Positions 7,538 to 16,020 are shown, numbered from the stretch's first letter. The stretch: 64,000 bases of DNA from JAXLWB01 sp046328715 (GCA_046328715.1 JAXLWB010000050.1:1-64000), one strand, 5' to 3'. Translations and numbers: made by a program. Notes: generated from the letters alone by a model not told the origin.

Positions 7538-10177
7538 GTGAAAGAGCAATATATCAAGTTAGCCCCCTTGTTTCAAGGGTTTTCTGAACAAGAATTGGAG
7601 AGTATCGCCAATGGTTTTGCCCCCGGTCAAAATCCAACTGGGGCGAAATTATTAAATACAGGTGAACGTAGTGATGCGATTTATCTCGTCAATCATGGCT
7701 TTGTGCGCCTGACCAACGAAAGTGGCTACAATCTAGCGACATTGGGCCCTGGTAGCATTCTAGGTGATGCCAGCATGTTACGCGCTGTGCCCCAAGATGT
7801 AAGTGCACTCGCCGCCACCGATGTTGAATACTGGAAGTTGACCGATCGCGCTTTACGTTCGATTATTTTGCGACAACCCACCATTGGGCTAAAGCTTGGA
7901 CAAAATTTGGGTGGCCAAGTGGTGCAGATGGAAGACTATCTGCTACAACGCTTGACTAATATTCCAGAGTTCGGCACCCTCCCTCAAAACACATTGCAAG
8001 CCGTTGCTGCGGCGCTGCAACCCCGTCGACTTGCTGCCGGGCAGACTCTCTATCGTTCTGGTGAAAAAGCTGCGAATCTCTACGTGGTTGAAAGCGGCTC
8101 ACTTGAGCTGCGCGAGGATGCCGAGGCCACAAACGCCCAACGCGCCGAACCAGGAACCATCATTGGTGCCAGCGCACTGCTAACTAACAAACCATATACG
8201 CATTCAGCCGTGGCTGCGGCAGATAGTCTAGTCTGGGTGCTAAGCGGCGAAACCTTCCAGACTATCAACGCGCGCCATCCTGGGCTGCGTCGTAGCTTGA
8301 GCCACAATATGCGGACGCCGCTGGGCCGCAGCGATCAGAATTCTGCCGCTACCCGTCTAGGGCAGATGCCGCTTTTTGCCGAGCTGCCACAACCTGTGTT
8401 GCAATCGATCGCTCAACGCATCCTACTGCAACATGTCTCTGCGGGTGATCGTGTCTACCGCAGCGGCGATGCTGGTGATGCGCTTTATATGATCGAAAGT
8501 GGCGAAATTGAACTCACTGGCGAAAACAACCAAGGCATTCTGGAAGAACGAGCACGAATCGGCGATGGCGGTTTCTTTGGCGAGATGAGCCTATTAAACG
8601 GTTCGGTACGTACTGAAGATGCCACCGCACGGCGTAACAGCAATCTTTGGGTGCTAACAAAGCCTGACTTGGATGCACTTTCTGTCAAACATCCTGCCAT
8701 CAGCAAAGCACTCAGCCAGGGTGTTGCTAATCAACTCGCCGTCGTGCAAGATGATGTCGAACGGTTTCATCACTTTCCTCTCTTGGCGGAATTGAGCAAA
8801 GAGGATCTGCGCCAGATTTCGCCAGCCTTACGCCCAACGCGCTTCCGCTCGGGTGAACAGATCTTTCGTATCAACGCACCCAGCGATACACTCTATTTGA
8901 TTGAACATGGCGAAGTGCGGATGCAACAGATCAGCGGCGAAAGCTGGTTTCTGGGTGAAGGCGAAATCTTTGGCGAACGCTCGTTGTTGACCAATCAACC
9001 CAACAACGCCAGCGCCGTAGCCGAGACCGACGTGGATCTGTGGACGCTACATAAACGAGACTTCGAAGCACTGACCCGCCGCAATCCATCCTTAGGGCTG
9101 AACATGAGTCGTGCGTTGGCAGACTATATGCGCCACGCTCCGGACGATCAGTTACCCTATGACGAAGATCCCTTTGAACCGGCATCGTCGTCCGTTAACT
9201 ATGAAAGTACAGCCAACAACCGCCGGCGACAGGCCGCTGCAACCCCGTTGCAAAGTCGTAATCAACTGCCTGGCCCAGTGGAGCGGGGTGGTTTTGGCCA
9301 ATGGTTTGGCGAGCTAAGCATGATGGGCAAAATCAACATCATTTTGTTGATCTTGCTCCTGGTGATTATTGTCGGCGTCCTCGCAACTACCTTGTTCCGC
9401 GTGATGCTCGGCAGCCGCGTTGCGAGCGGTGCGGCTTTACCACTCAATGCCCTGCGCCAGGTGATGTTACAGGGCAGCTACGATGTTGCTTCCATCAATC
9501 AAGACGCAGCACGTGCGCTGGCTCTAGCCGATCGCCAGGTCCCACCGACTCCTACGTATACCCCGCTTCCAACCAATACGCCTGTTCAGCAGGCAGGGGC
9601 TGCGGTTGTTGCCGCTACGCCTGAGCCCACTGCGATTCAGGAAGGGGTCTTTGTTGAGAATTTTCAAGCTGCTTCGAGTGTGTCGGATGCATCGGTAGCA
9701 CCTGCACCCGTCGTGGCATCGCAGGAGGCTCCGCCGGCAATTGCTGCCGCCGCAATTCCAGACCGTGTTTGGGATTCCAGGTTGGATCAACTTGGAGTAA
9801 AGGTGACCGATGCGTCGGTTGCGCCGGGTCAGCAATATTGGCGTTTGGTCGAAGCGCGCTGGGAAGATGAGTCACAAGCCGGTGGAAAGCATCATCTCTT
9901 TGTCGAGGTGCGGGACGAAAATGGCGCACGCATTGTGGGCCAGCCGGTCACCGCCTTCTGGGGCGATGGTAGCTATACAGGTCCAACCGAAGACAAAGCG
10001 GCTCCAGATTATGCCTGGAACTATGACATGTATGCGGCTGGTTATGCCTATAGTGTCAAAGTGGAGGGGTTACCCAGCGACGTGCTGAGTGGCGCTGGCC
10101 TGGGCGATCTCAATAAGCGCTTTTTCCGCATCCACGTCGCCTATTATCTGGTCTACCAGAAAACCACGAAGCAATAA
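7538..10177 (+). CDS. Membrane protein with four cyclic-nucleotide-binding-like domains
   Basis: The 879-residue protein starts at GTG (7538), since similarity begins at once. Four cNMP-binding-fold domains lie at about residues 9-120, 139-255, 277-395 and 412-530. Only the third keeps a near-canonical phosphate-binding cassette (FFGEMSLL followed by an Arg-containing RTEDATAR). The fourth has IFGERSLL but Asn in place of the Arg, and the first two are degenerate. One membrane span (about 598-620) places the four domains in the cytoplasm. Outside, a Pro/Thr linker (about 665-740) leads to a C-terminal domain (about 760-879, VRDENGARIVGQPVTAF) related to that of the preceding lipoprotein. There is no kinase, channel or HTH domain. 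A signal-transmitting role is inference. Confidence 0.8.
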   Translation: MKEQYIKLAPLFQGFSEQELESIANGFAPGQNPTGAKLLNTGERSDAIYLVNHGFVRLTNESGYNLATLGPGSILGDASMLRAVPQDVSALAATDVEYWKLTDRALRSIILRQPTIGLKLGQNLGGQVVQMEDYLLQRLTNIPEFGTLPQNTLQAVAAALQPRRLAAGQTLYRSGEKAANLYVVESGSLELREDAEATNAQRAEPGTIIGASALLTNKPYTHSAVAAADSLVWVLSGETFQTINARHPGLRRSLSHNMRTPLGRSDQNSAATRLGQMPLFAELPQPVLQSIAQRILLQHVSAGDRVYRSGDAGDALYMIESGEIELTGENNQGILEERARIGDGGFFGEMSLLNGSVRTEDATARRNSNLWVLTKPDLDALSVKHPAISKALSQGVANQLAVVQDDVERFHHFPLLAELSKEDLRQISPALRPTRFRSGEQIFRINAPSDTLYLIEHGEVRMQQISGESWFLGEGEIFGERSLLTNQPNNASAVAETDVDLWTLHKRDFEALTRRNPSLGLNMSRALADYMRHAPDDQLPYDEDPFEPASSSVNYESTANNRRRQAAATPLQSRNQLPGPVERGGFGQWFGELSMMGKINIILLILLLVIIVGVLATTLFRVMLGSRVASGAALPLNALRQVMLQGSYDVASINQDAARALALADRQVPPTPTYTPLPTNTPVQQAGAAVVAATPEPTAIQEGVFVENFQAASSVSDASVAPAPVVASQEAPPAIAAAAIPDRVWDSRLDQLGVKVTDASVAPGQQYWRLVEARWEDESQAGGKHHLFVEVRDENGARIVGQPVTAFWGDGSYTGPTEDKAAPDYAWNYDMYAAGYAYSVKVEGLPSDVLSGAGLGDLNKRFFRIHVAYYLVYQKTTKQ

Positions 10178-10215
10178 ATACAGAGTACTCAACTCTGGAG
10201 AGTATAGAAACACAG

Positions 10216-10279
10216 CGTCCTCGGCACAGCGCAGAACATTCCTGATTTAGCGGAAATCGTCTGCGCTGTGCCGAGGACG
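10216..10279. terminator. Bidirectional hairpin between convergent genes
   Basis: A perfect 19-bp inverted repeat (10216-10234, 10261-10279; arm CGTCCTCGGCACAGCGCAG) with a 26-base loop sits between the convergent cNMP protein gene and the following minus-strand gene. Confidence 0.75.
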
Positions 10280-10294
10280 TTTGCGTTATTATAG

Positions 10295-10969
10295 CTACGA
10301 AAAAATCGTAATATCTTGTTTGCCGTTTACCGTTTGGCGACTGCTACGGATGGCAACATGCTCTTCGCCAGCAGCATTGGGGCGCAGGATTGTTCCCCAG
10401 ATTTTGTTGGCCATCTGGTTGCTATGCTCCACGGCTGCACGGTAAGGATGTCCTTGCAGCCAACTCCGTAGAAAAACTGATAAGCTCGGCTCGGGAAACC
10501 AATTTACTCCTACTGCGCCGTTGACTGCTTTTGCGCCTAACGCCATCCAAGTCTCCGCCAAAGTCATCCCATAACAATTGAGCCCATAGACCATCCGCAC
10601 ATCCAGCACGTTCGGATCGGCCTGATAGGCGGCGCGCAATGGATCAAAGGTTTCTGGCCCAACCCAATGTTTGCCTTTGTAGCCAAGCAGCCGCCCTTCG
10701 TGGCCGTGAACCAGCAGCAACACATCTACCTGGTGAGTGCGGCTCGCCTCCAGCAAGGCTTTACTCAATTCCGGGCCAACGGCTCGCTCATCTTCGAGAA
10801 TGATCACCTGATCGTAGCGGCGATATGCGCCGTAGAGATGGAGGAGCAACTTGGCGTACTCTTCGGTCACATAGTCAACAGTATCCATTGCCCATTGTGG
10901 CAGGTTGAGGCCGTGAATGTGACCCACATTTTCTAGAAAGACGATCAGTGCTAAAGGTTTGTGCGACAT
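10295..10969 (-). CDS. Hypothetical protein with caspase-fold-like His/Cys pair
   Basis: The 224-residue soluble protein belongs to no family I can name with certainty. Two features resemble the clan CD (caspase-hemoglobinase) fold: a hydrophobic strand ending in His-Gly (VDVLLLVHGHEG, His88) and, 44 residues later, a strand ending in Cys (VRMVYGLNCYG, Cys132). A Ser/Ala-rich helix follows. The spacing and the order strand-HG then strand-C-x-G match the catalytic dyad layout of caspases and CHAT proteins. No signal peptide or extra domain is present. Its 3' end faces the cNMP-domain gene. The peptidase idea is inference from motif spacing; a non-catalytic relative is possible. Confidence 0.6.
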   Translation of the reverse strand: MSHKPLALIVFLENVGHIHGLNLPQWAMDTVDYVTEEYAKLLLHLYGAYRRYDQVIILEDERAVGPELSKALLEASRTHQVDVLLLVHGHEGRLLGYKGKHWVGPETFDPLRAAYQADPNVLDVRMVYGLNCYGMTLAETWMALGAKAVNGAVGVNWFPEPSLSVFLRSWLQGHPYRAAVEHSNQMANKIWGTILRPNAAGEEHVAIRSSRQTVNGKQDITIFS

Positions 10970-11042
10970 AGGGGTTAGATGTAGAAGAGAGGCAAAGTAG
11001 CAGGGCGGCAGAATGGCAGCTTATCACTCTACCGCCTTGAAT

Positions 11043-11345
11043 TTAGTCTTGAGATTCTTCTTCGCGGGCTACGACGAGCTTAACTTGAAGATCGTTGGTC
11101 ACACGTTCCATTTGTTCTTTCAACTCGCTCCAGGCGTCGGATAGAAAGATACGTCGTGCTTCATCCATATCCTTGACCACTCCGCCCCCCAGGATCTGCG
11201 GCGAGTTGCCATAAATCGTGAACCAAACGTCGGAAAAACGAAACCCCAGTCGCGCCAAACCTGGCGCAACCTTATTAGCAAGCGTATCCTGGCATTCTTG
11301 TTCTTTGCCAGGCTGCATATTATACGAAATCATCACTTTGTACAT
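11043..11345 (-). CDS. Small dimeric alpha/beta-barrel-like protein
   Basis: The 100-residue protein starts at the ATG at 11345 (MYKVMISYNMQPGKEQEC), since the nine codons upstream look unlike the fold. The beta-alpha-beta pattern, YKVMISY strand and GKEQECQD helix suggest the ABM/stress-responsive dimeric barrel superfamily, though no catalytic residues can be assigned. The C-terminus is acidic (REEESQD). It lies between a hairpin and the caspase-like gene on the same strand. The function is unknown. Confidence 0.6.
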   Translation of the reverse strand: MYKVMISYNMQPGKEQECQDTLANKVAPGLARLGFRFSDVWFTIYGNSPQILGGGVVKDMDEARRIFLSDAWSELKEQMERVTNDLQVKLVVAREEESQD

Positions 11346-11442
11346 GTTAACAAATCCCCACAATCGGCGCACTCAAAGCATGGATTCTTCTCGATTGATT
11401 GTAACACGCATCTTGCGATGGGTAACAAACCAGGAATGGAGT

Positions 11443-11518
11443 ATGACAAGATGAAGGGATGACAGGATAACAAGATGATGAATTCGTCTATAATTCCGTC
11501 ATCCCTTCATCTTGTCAT
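11443..11518. repeat. Palindromic repeat, family B
   Basis: A perfect 21-bp inverted repeat (11443-11463 with 11498-11518) is built on the text AAGATGAAGGGATGAC. Nearly the same palindrome occurs at 45805-45867. It follows the 3' end of the downstream-facing transporter gene, so it may also be its terminator. Confidence 0.8.
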
Positions 11519-11528
11519 CTCTTCACCC

Positions 11529-12842
11529 TTAATCGGCGGCGGCAGCGACAGCAAGCAATTCTGTCAAGCGCACCTCAGCATCGCGGCGGAACTCCTCGAC
11601 GCTGATCTGTCTGAAATACCAAACAGCAAAGAGCAAGCTGGCAGCTTCCAATCCAAAGACAATCATATAGCCGAAGAGATGGCTGCCCGTCAAAGAGAGC
11701 GTTATATCCCGTAGAAATCCACTGCCGATACTGCCCAGCGCCTGTCCTGCAAAGTTAGCTACACCCCAGGCACCCATATACATACCGGCTGCCTCGGGCA
11801 CAGTCATGTCGAGCATAAAGCTGAGATTGCTCACGGTCATCAAGCCGCCCCCTAACCCCAAAAAGAAGACGACGCCCATAAACCAATGATCCAGTTGCAG
11901 AAGGCCACAGAGGATAATCAAGGCAAAGGCCAGAGCGGAGAGAATCGCTCCCCAGTTGGCGACTGGCCGTTTGCCGAAGCGACGCATCAACCACAGTCCG
12001 CCAATCAGGGTAATAAAGACGCCCATGCCCCAGATCGATTCAAGTCGTGTGGTCGCCGCCACACTGAGTTTCATCACTTCACCGCCATAGGGCTCCAAGA
12101 GTACATCCTGCGCACGCACGCCAATCAGCACCAGCAACAGGTAGACAAAGAATCGTAGTGCCGAGCGATTGTTCATCAGCAGGCGGATCGAAGCCAGCGG
12201 ATGGTTCGCATCATTCTGTACAGAGGCTGTAGCCGGGCGACGTGCTTCCACCCCGAGCGAGCCAACCACAATCAGTGTACTTGCTACAATCCAGATGATG
12301 CCAAAGGCATTAAAGAGAGCTTGCTCCGTGTATGGTTCTAACATACGAGAGATGCCGATGCCCGCAGCGATGGCGGAGAGGATCATCACCGTCCACATGA
12401 TGCTCACGGTGCGGCTACGCCAACTTTCCTGACCATGAGTCAGTTCGCTGATCAACGATAGGTAACTGACCGAGGCCAGATTCACTCCGATTCCCCACAG
12501 CGCAAAGGCAGAGAAAGCAACCAGCAGACCCAATACACCCCCATTGGGAATCCAATCGACAAAATGAGGAGTAAGGTAACTGCCTGTCGTTGCCATCAGC
12601 CCGCCCAGCAACATCCAGGGCGAACGATGCCGCCCCCAAAGTGGATGTTTGTCGGCCCAGGCACCCATCACCACTTGTAAGGGCGAAAGTAGATTCTGCG
12701 ACGAGATCAATACGCTCACCAGCAAGGCTGATAGCTGCATCTCGGCAATCATAATCCGATTGAGAGTACCACTAATCGGCACAGCGGTCAGAGCCACACC
12801 GACGTGGATGAGTGTAAGTTGTATAACCTTTTTCCAGTTCAT
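11529..12842 (-). CDS. MFS transporter of the PucC/LhaA-like family
   Basis: The 437-residue integral membrane protein has about 12 hydrophobic spans. The first repeat carries SGTLNRIMIAEMQLSALLVS and a loop with GAWADKHPLWGRHRSPW, both close to the PucC family signature (GTLNR.M..EL and D..P..GRRR.P). PucC relatives assist bacteriochlorophyll light-harvesting assembly in phototrophs, but relatives also occur in non-phototrophs. No photosynthesis gene lies nearby, so the substrate is open. It is probably a single-gene unit, with a divergent nuclease-like gene upstream and a family B hairpin downstream. Confidence 0.75.
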   Translation of the reverse strand: MNWKKVIQLTLIHVGVALTAVPISGTLNRIMIAEMQLSALLVSVLISSQNLLSPLQVVMGAWADKHPLWGRHRSPWMLLGGLMATTGSYLTPHFVDWIPNGGVLGLLVAFSAFALWGIGVNLASVSYLSLISELTHGQESWRSRTVSIMWTVMILSAIAAGIGISRMLEPYTEQALFNAFGIIWIVASTLIVVGSLGVEARRPATASVQNDANHPLASIRLLMNNRSALRFFVYLLLVLIGVRAQDVLLEPYGGEVMKLSVAATTRLESIWGMGVFITLIGGLWLMRRFGKRPVANWGAILSALAFALIILCGLLQLDHWFMGVVFFLGLGGGLMTVSNLSFMLDMTVPEAAGMYMGAWGVANFAGQALGSIGSGFLRDITLSLTGSHLFGYMIVFGLEAASLLFAVWYFRQISVEEFRRDAEVRLTELLAVAAAAD

Positions 12843-12974
12843 ACGATATCGTTATGAATGATCGTTTTCCATAGTTTCTCTAAGATTCCCATCTGTTCCG
12901 ATAAGTTTATCATGGCCAATCAAAAAGGTGAAGCACAAACAAGGGTACAATTGTAATTCTCTATCCAGAGTGGT

Positions 12975-13520
12975 ATGCTCATCTTCATGTTTTGGCTCTT
13001 ACTGGTTATTTTGCTGCTCAGCCTACTTGGTTTTCTGCTTTGGGGATGGGCGAAGCGAACACATGAGGCTACCGGACTTCCGGTTGGCAAGGTGGTTTAT
13101 AGTGACACAGGTGCGGAGGAAAGCGTCGAGGCTCCACTCATCAGCCGCCGCTATGGCTTGGTTGGCCGCCCCGATTACCTGATTCACACCGAAGTGGGCG
13201 GTAAAAAGGTAACGATCCCAGTCGAAGTGAAGAGTCGAAAACATCCGCCGGTAATCTTCGAAAATCACACCCTACAATTGGCAACCTACTGTCTGTTGGT
13301 TGAGGAAAAATATGGAGTCACACCTCCCTACGGTCTGTTGCGCTATGCCGATGCGACCTTTGAGGTAACCTTTACCGATCAGCTACGTTATACTGTGTTG
13401 TCCGCAGCCGACGCCCTGCGCCGGGCGCGCACAACGCCTGATGTTCACCGTCAACATCAAGATGCCGATCGCTGCAAAAGTTGCGGTTATCGACATGCCT
13501 GTGGCGAAGAGTTGCTCTAA
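12975..13520 (+). CDS. Membrane-anchored Cas4/Dna2-like PD-(D/E)XK nuclease
   Basis: The 181-residue protein begins with one membrane span (about 3-24). The soluble part has the RecB/Cas4-type nuclease core: GRPDYLI (Asp67), PVEVKSRK (Glu84, Lys86) and the QLATYCLL helix (Gln101). Three Cys near the end (167, 170, 176 in CKSCGYRHAC) match the C-terminal iron-sulfur ligands of Cas4. The fourth, N-terminal Cys of that cluster is not visible, since the membrane helix occupies that place. There is no cas gene or CRISPR array in the window. It probably acts on DNA at the membrane face; DNA uptake or repair is a guess. Confidence 0.75.
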   Translation: MLIFMFWLLLVILLLSLLGFLLWGWAKRTHEATGLPVGKVVYSDTGAEESVEAPLISRRYGLVGRPDYLIHTEVGGKKVTIPVEVKSRKHPPVIFENHTLQLATYCLLVEEKYGVTPPYGLLRYADATFEVTFTDQLRYTVLSAADALRRARTTPDVHRQHQDADRCKSCGYRHACGEELL

Positions 13521-13559
13521 AGAACGTACGCTGCCGCTAACGGCCCAGAATCCCGCAAG

Positions 13560-14222
13560 TTAATAAGGGAATGAGCTGCTTTCATTCTCTGGCGATGCCG
13601 GTCGTAGAGAGCTGCTATGAGCGAGAGCCGAAAGGAGTGACCCCGGCAGTGCGGCAAGCTGCTGTGGCAGATCAATGTCGGTTTGGAGACCTGGTGAAGT
13701 TATGGAATGGATCGGAAGTTGTGCGCGCTGAGCAGCCGCACAGTGGCGTTTGAAACTATTTCGACCAAAGCGAAAGGGTATCGCTGTCGGTGGCTGAAGG
13801 AAGAGCGCATTGGTACCACCATCCGGGCTAGGGGCGATGACGACGGACGAAGTTGATGTCGCCTGCTGTACGAGACTGTGCAAATCCTCAATTGTCAATA
13901 GCGGCAAATCGGCTGGCAGCACCAACAAAGCATCCGCTTGTTTGGCCATAGCATGGCAACGTCCCTGTGCCAATGCCCGGTTCAAACCACTCCCCTGTTC
14001 AGCCAGCGCTTCTACCCCGTGGGAACGAGCTAACTCTAGTGCCCGCGGATCGCGGCTAATGACGGTGGCACCGCTGAAAATTTTTGCGGAAAGCGCAGTG
14101 GCGAGCACATGCTGTAACAAGGCTTGATTGAGCGAACGCCGTTCTCCCTCAGTGAGGACTGATGCAAGACGGCTTTTCCCTTGGGCAAAGGGTTTGACTG
14201 GCAGTAACAACCAAAGATTCAT
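13560..14222 (-). CDS. cofC: 2-phospholactate (or PEP) guanylyltransferase, F420 biosynthesis
   Basis: CofC/FbiD activates 2-phospho-L-lactate or phosphoenolpyruvate with GTP at the start of coenzyme F420 side-chain synthesis. The 220-residue protein has the nucleotidyltransferase start LLPVKPFAQGKSRLASVLT, a strand LLVLPADLPLLT holding the metal Asp residues, PDGGTNALFLQPP and a late FGRNSFKRH segment. I start at the ATG at 14222 (MNLWLLLPVKPF) because the seven codons upstream add nothing conserved. No other F420 gene is in the window. It lies downstream of rplY, separated by two hairpins. Confidence 0.85.
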   Translation of the reverse strand: MNLWLLLPVKPFAQGKSRLASVLTEGERRSLNQALLQHVLATALSAKIFSGATVISRDPRALELARSHGVEALAEQGSGLNRALAQGRCHAMAKQADALLVLPADLPLLTIEDLHSLVQQATSTSSVVIAPSPDGGTNALFLQPPTAIPFRFGRNSFKRHCAAAQRAQLPIHSITSPGLQTDIDLPQQLAALPGSLLSALAHSSSLRPASPENESSSFPY

Positions 14223-14238
14223 GGAGCAAGGAGCGGAT

Positions 14239-14270
14239 GGCAAGAAGCAGGTGGCAACCTGCTTCTTGCC
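14239..14270. repeat. Short perfect hairpin upstream of cofC
   Basis: A 14-bp inverted repeat GGCAAGAAGCAGGT / ACCTGCTTCTTGCC has a 4-base loop. It lies 17 bases before the cofC start and could affect its expression, or act as a second terminator of rplY. The text resembles the hairpin at 38213-38267 (GCAAGATGCAGGTTGC). Confidence 0.6.
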
Positions 14271-14283
14271 TTTCTAAACAAAC

Positions 14284-14309
14284 AAGCCAGCGTATTTCTG
14301 CGCTGGCTT
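14284..14309 (-). terminator. Intrinsic terminator of rplY
   Basis: Read on the minus strand, AAGCCAGCG and CGCTGGCTT form a 9-bp stem with an 8-base loop, followed by a T-rich run (TGTTTGTTT). It lies 43 bases past the rplY stop. Confidence 0.7.
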
Positions 14310-14352
14310 GGCTACGACGTTCGATTGAGAGACTGGAAGATCAAACTGAAGA

Positions 14353-14985
14353 TTATTCTTCTTCGTCTTGTTTGCCCTTCTTGACCACTTCGGGTTCTGC
14401 GGTAGCACCTTCTCCGGCTTTCTCGTCTGCACCAGCGCCCACAGGCAACATGGAGTAGACATGCTCGTTCTCATCGGCCAAATAAGTAACACCCGGCAAA
14501 TTAGGCAGATTGGAGACGAGAATTGCATGTTCCAGACTCAAGCCAGTGATATCGACCTCAATCACCGTGGGCAGGTCGACAGGTAGGGCTTCAATGAGGA
14601 TGCTTTCACGGTTCTGCAGCACCATCACATCCGATGCCATAGCGAGCGGTTTGCCTACGCCGTTGATCGGAACTTCGACCTTTTGCTTTTCATCCATACG
14701 CACAGCATAGAGGTCAACATGCAACAGTCGATGATGAACGGGGTGGCGTTGCACCTCGCGCACGAGTACGTTCTGCATCGGTCCGCCCGCAACATTTAAC
14801 TCAACCAATTGGGAGGTTCCGCCGTGGGTCAGCACGTGGGATAGATTGCGTTCGGCAATCTGCAAGTTTTGTGATTCGATCCCTTTGCCGTAAACGACCA
14901 CAGGAACCATGCCCGTGGCACGCAATGGTTTTACTCGTGCTCGGGTTGCCTCTCTTTTTTCGGCGTCAAGTTTCAGCTTTGTCAT
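14353..14985 (-). CDS. rplY: 50S ribosomal protein L25/TL5 (Ctc family)
   Basis: The 210-residue protein binds 5S rRNA in the large subunit. It has the two-domain CTC form: an N-terminal L25 domain (LKLDAEKREATRARVKPLRA, then VPVVVYGKG) and a C-terminal TL5 domain (LIEALPVDLPTVIEVDITGL), ending in an acidic/charged tail. The start at 14985 follows GAGGAGTTTTTA on the minus strand, a clear ribosome site; the open frame reaches 11 codons further without support. A strong promoter at 15187-15216 would give a leader of about 195 bases. Confidence 0.93.
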   Translation of the reverse strand: MTKLKLDAEKREATRARVKPLRATGMVPVVVYGKGIESQNLQIAERNLSHVLTHGGTSQLVELNVAGGPMQNVLVREVQRHPVHHRLLHVDLYAVRMDEKQKVEVPINGVGKPLAMASDVMVLQNRESILIEALPVDLPTVIEVDITGLSLEHAILVSNLPNLPGVTYLADENEHVYSMLPVGAGADEKAGEGATAEPEVVKKGKQDEEE

Positions 14986-15186
14986 TAAAAACTCCTCTAA
15001 ACAGCGCCCAAAGCGCAAGTCCTGATTTTATAAGTCAATTTATTGCATTGGTTTCACAACCAAAGGGCATATGCAAGTTTGTAATCCCGAGAGCCAAGCA
15101 AAATGGCTCATGATGAGCATAAAAAACTCACAAATTGTTCTCTATGGATGGTATGCAATTATTCCCCAAAAAAGGGCGTGCCCTTG

Positions 15187-15216
15187 AGTATAACAAACGC
15201 GACGGGTGCAAGTCAA
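15187..15216 (-). promoter_or_regulatory. Probable promoter of rplY
   Basis: On the minus strand TTGACT (15216-15211) is followed after 18 bases by TATACT (15192-15187). Transcription would start near 15180, leaving about 195 untranslated bases before rplY. Confidence 0.65.
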
Positions 15217-15266
15217 TTTTTTATTAGCTATCGGGTGCATTTATTCGAGGCCTTTGCACACGTATA

Positions 15267-15324
15267 CAGAGTCCCACACGTTAGTAAGGGTGATCTGTTT
15301 CCCTTACTAACGTGTGGGACTCTG
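15267..15324. repeat. Palindromic repeat, family A
   Basis: A perfect 24-bp inverted repeat (15267-15290, 15301-15324) has a 10-base loop. The arm begins CAGAGTCCCACACGTTAG, nearly the same as the hairpin at 3125-3184. Here it lies upstream of divergent genes rather than at a 3' end, which speaks against a pure terminator role. Confidence 0.85.
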
Positions 15325-15498
15325 AAAGGCCATGCTGCCCTGAAATGTACCGTACCTCGCAACCTCTGTTGACAGAGATTGCGTCATTCAGCTACAATGT
15401 CGTTCTAGCTCCAAACTTTTCCGCTGTAAGCAAATGATTAGGCGACAACTATGTGACTGTTGAGTCGATGATTTAGACCAACATTTTTTGTGACAAGG

Positions 15499-15527
15499 TT
15501 GAAAACTATATCAATCAATCCCATAAT
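15499..15527 (+). promoter_or_regulatory. Probable promoter of the coxS-L-M operon
   Basis: TTGAAA (15499-15504) and CATAAT (15522-15527) are separated by 17 bases. A ribosome site AAGGAG follows at 15537-15542, 8 bases before the coxS ATG. Confidence 0.6.
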
Positions 15528-15550
15528 CGATTTTGTAAGGAGAGAAAGAG

Positions 15551-16012
15551 ATGACCACGATAAGCGTGACTGTCAATGGCCAATCTCATACACGTGATGT
15601 CGAACCACGCATGTTGCTGGTAGACTTCATTCGTGATGTGATCGGTCTGACTGGGACCAACATTGCCTGCGACACCAGCCAGTGTGGTGCCTGTACCATT
15701 CACATGGATGGTATGGCTGTAAAGTCCTGCACAGTGTTGGCGGTGCAAGCGGATGGCAGCAACATCACTACCATCGAAGGCTTGGCCTCGAATGGCAAAC
15801 TGCACCCAATGCAACAGTCCTTCTGGGATCAACACGGATTGCAATGTGGTTTCTGCACGCCAGGCATGATCATGGCCGCCGCCAAGTTGGTGGAACACAA
15901 CCCGAACATTAGCGAAGCCGAAATTCGCCACGGGTTGGAGGGCAACATCTGTCGCTGCACCGGCTATCAGAATATTGTCAATGCTGTAGCCCAAGCGGCG
16001 AAGGCTGCGTAA
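15551..16012 (+). CDS. coxS: Molybdenum hydroxylase small [2Fe-2S] subunit (CoxS-type)
   Basis: The 153-residue protein carries two [2Fe-2S] clusters that pass electrons from the molybdenum site to FAD. The plant-type N-terminal cluster has Cys40, 45, 48 and 60 (CDTSQCGAC). The C-terminal helical cluster has Cys99, 102, 134 and 136 (CGFC, CRC). The length is typical. A good ribosome site and promoter precede it. The gene order S-L-M that follows is that of form II (CO-dehydrogenase-like) operons. The substrate may be CO or another compound. Confidence 0.93.
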   Translation: MTTISVTVNGQSHTRDVEPRMLLVDFIRDVIGLTGTNIACDTSQCGACTIHMDGMAVKSCTVLAVQADGSNITTIEGLASNGKLHPMQQSFWDQHGLQCGFCTPGMIMAAAKLVEHNPNISEAEIRHGLEGNICRCTGYQNIVNAVAQAAKAA

Positions 16013-16020
16013 TTTTGGAG

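Noticed and set aside
15121..15216. Possible attenuator or ribosomal-protein leader structure upstream of rplY
   Set aside because: The small AAGGGC/GCCCTT hairpin at 15172-15185 overlaps the expected transcription start, so it would not form whole in the mRNA.
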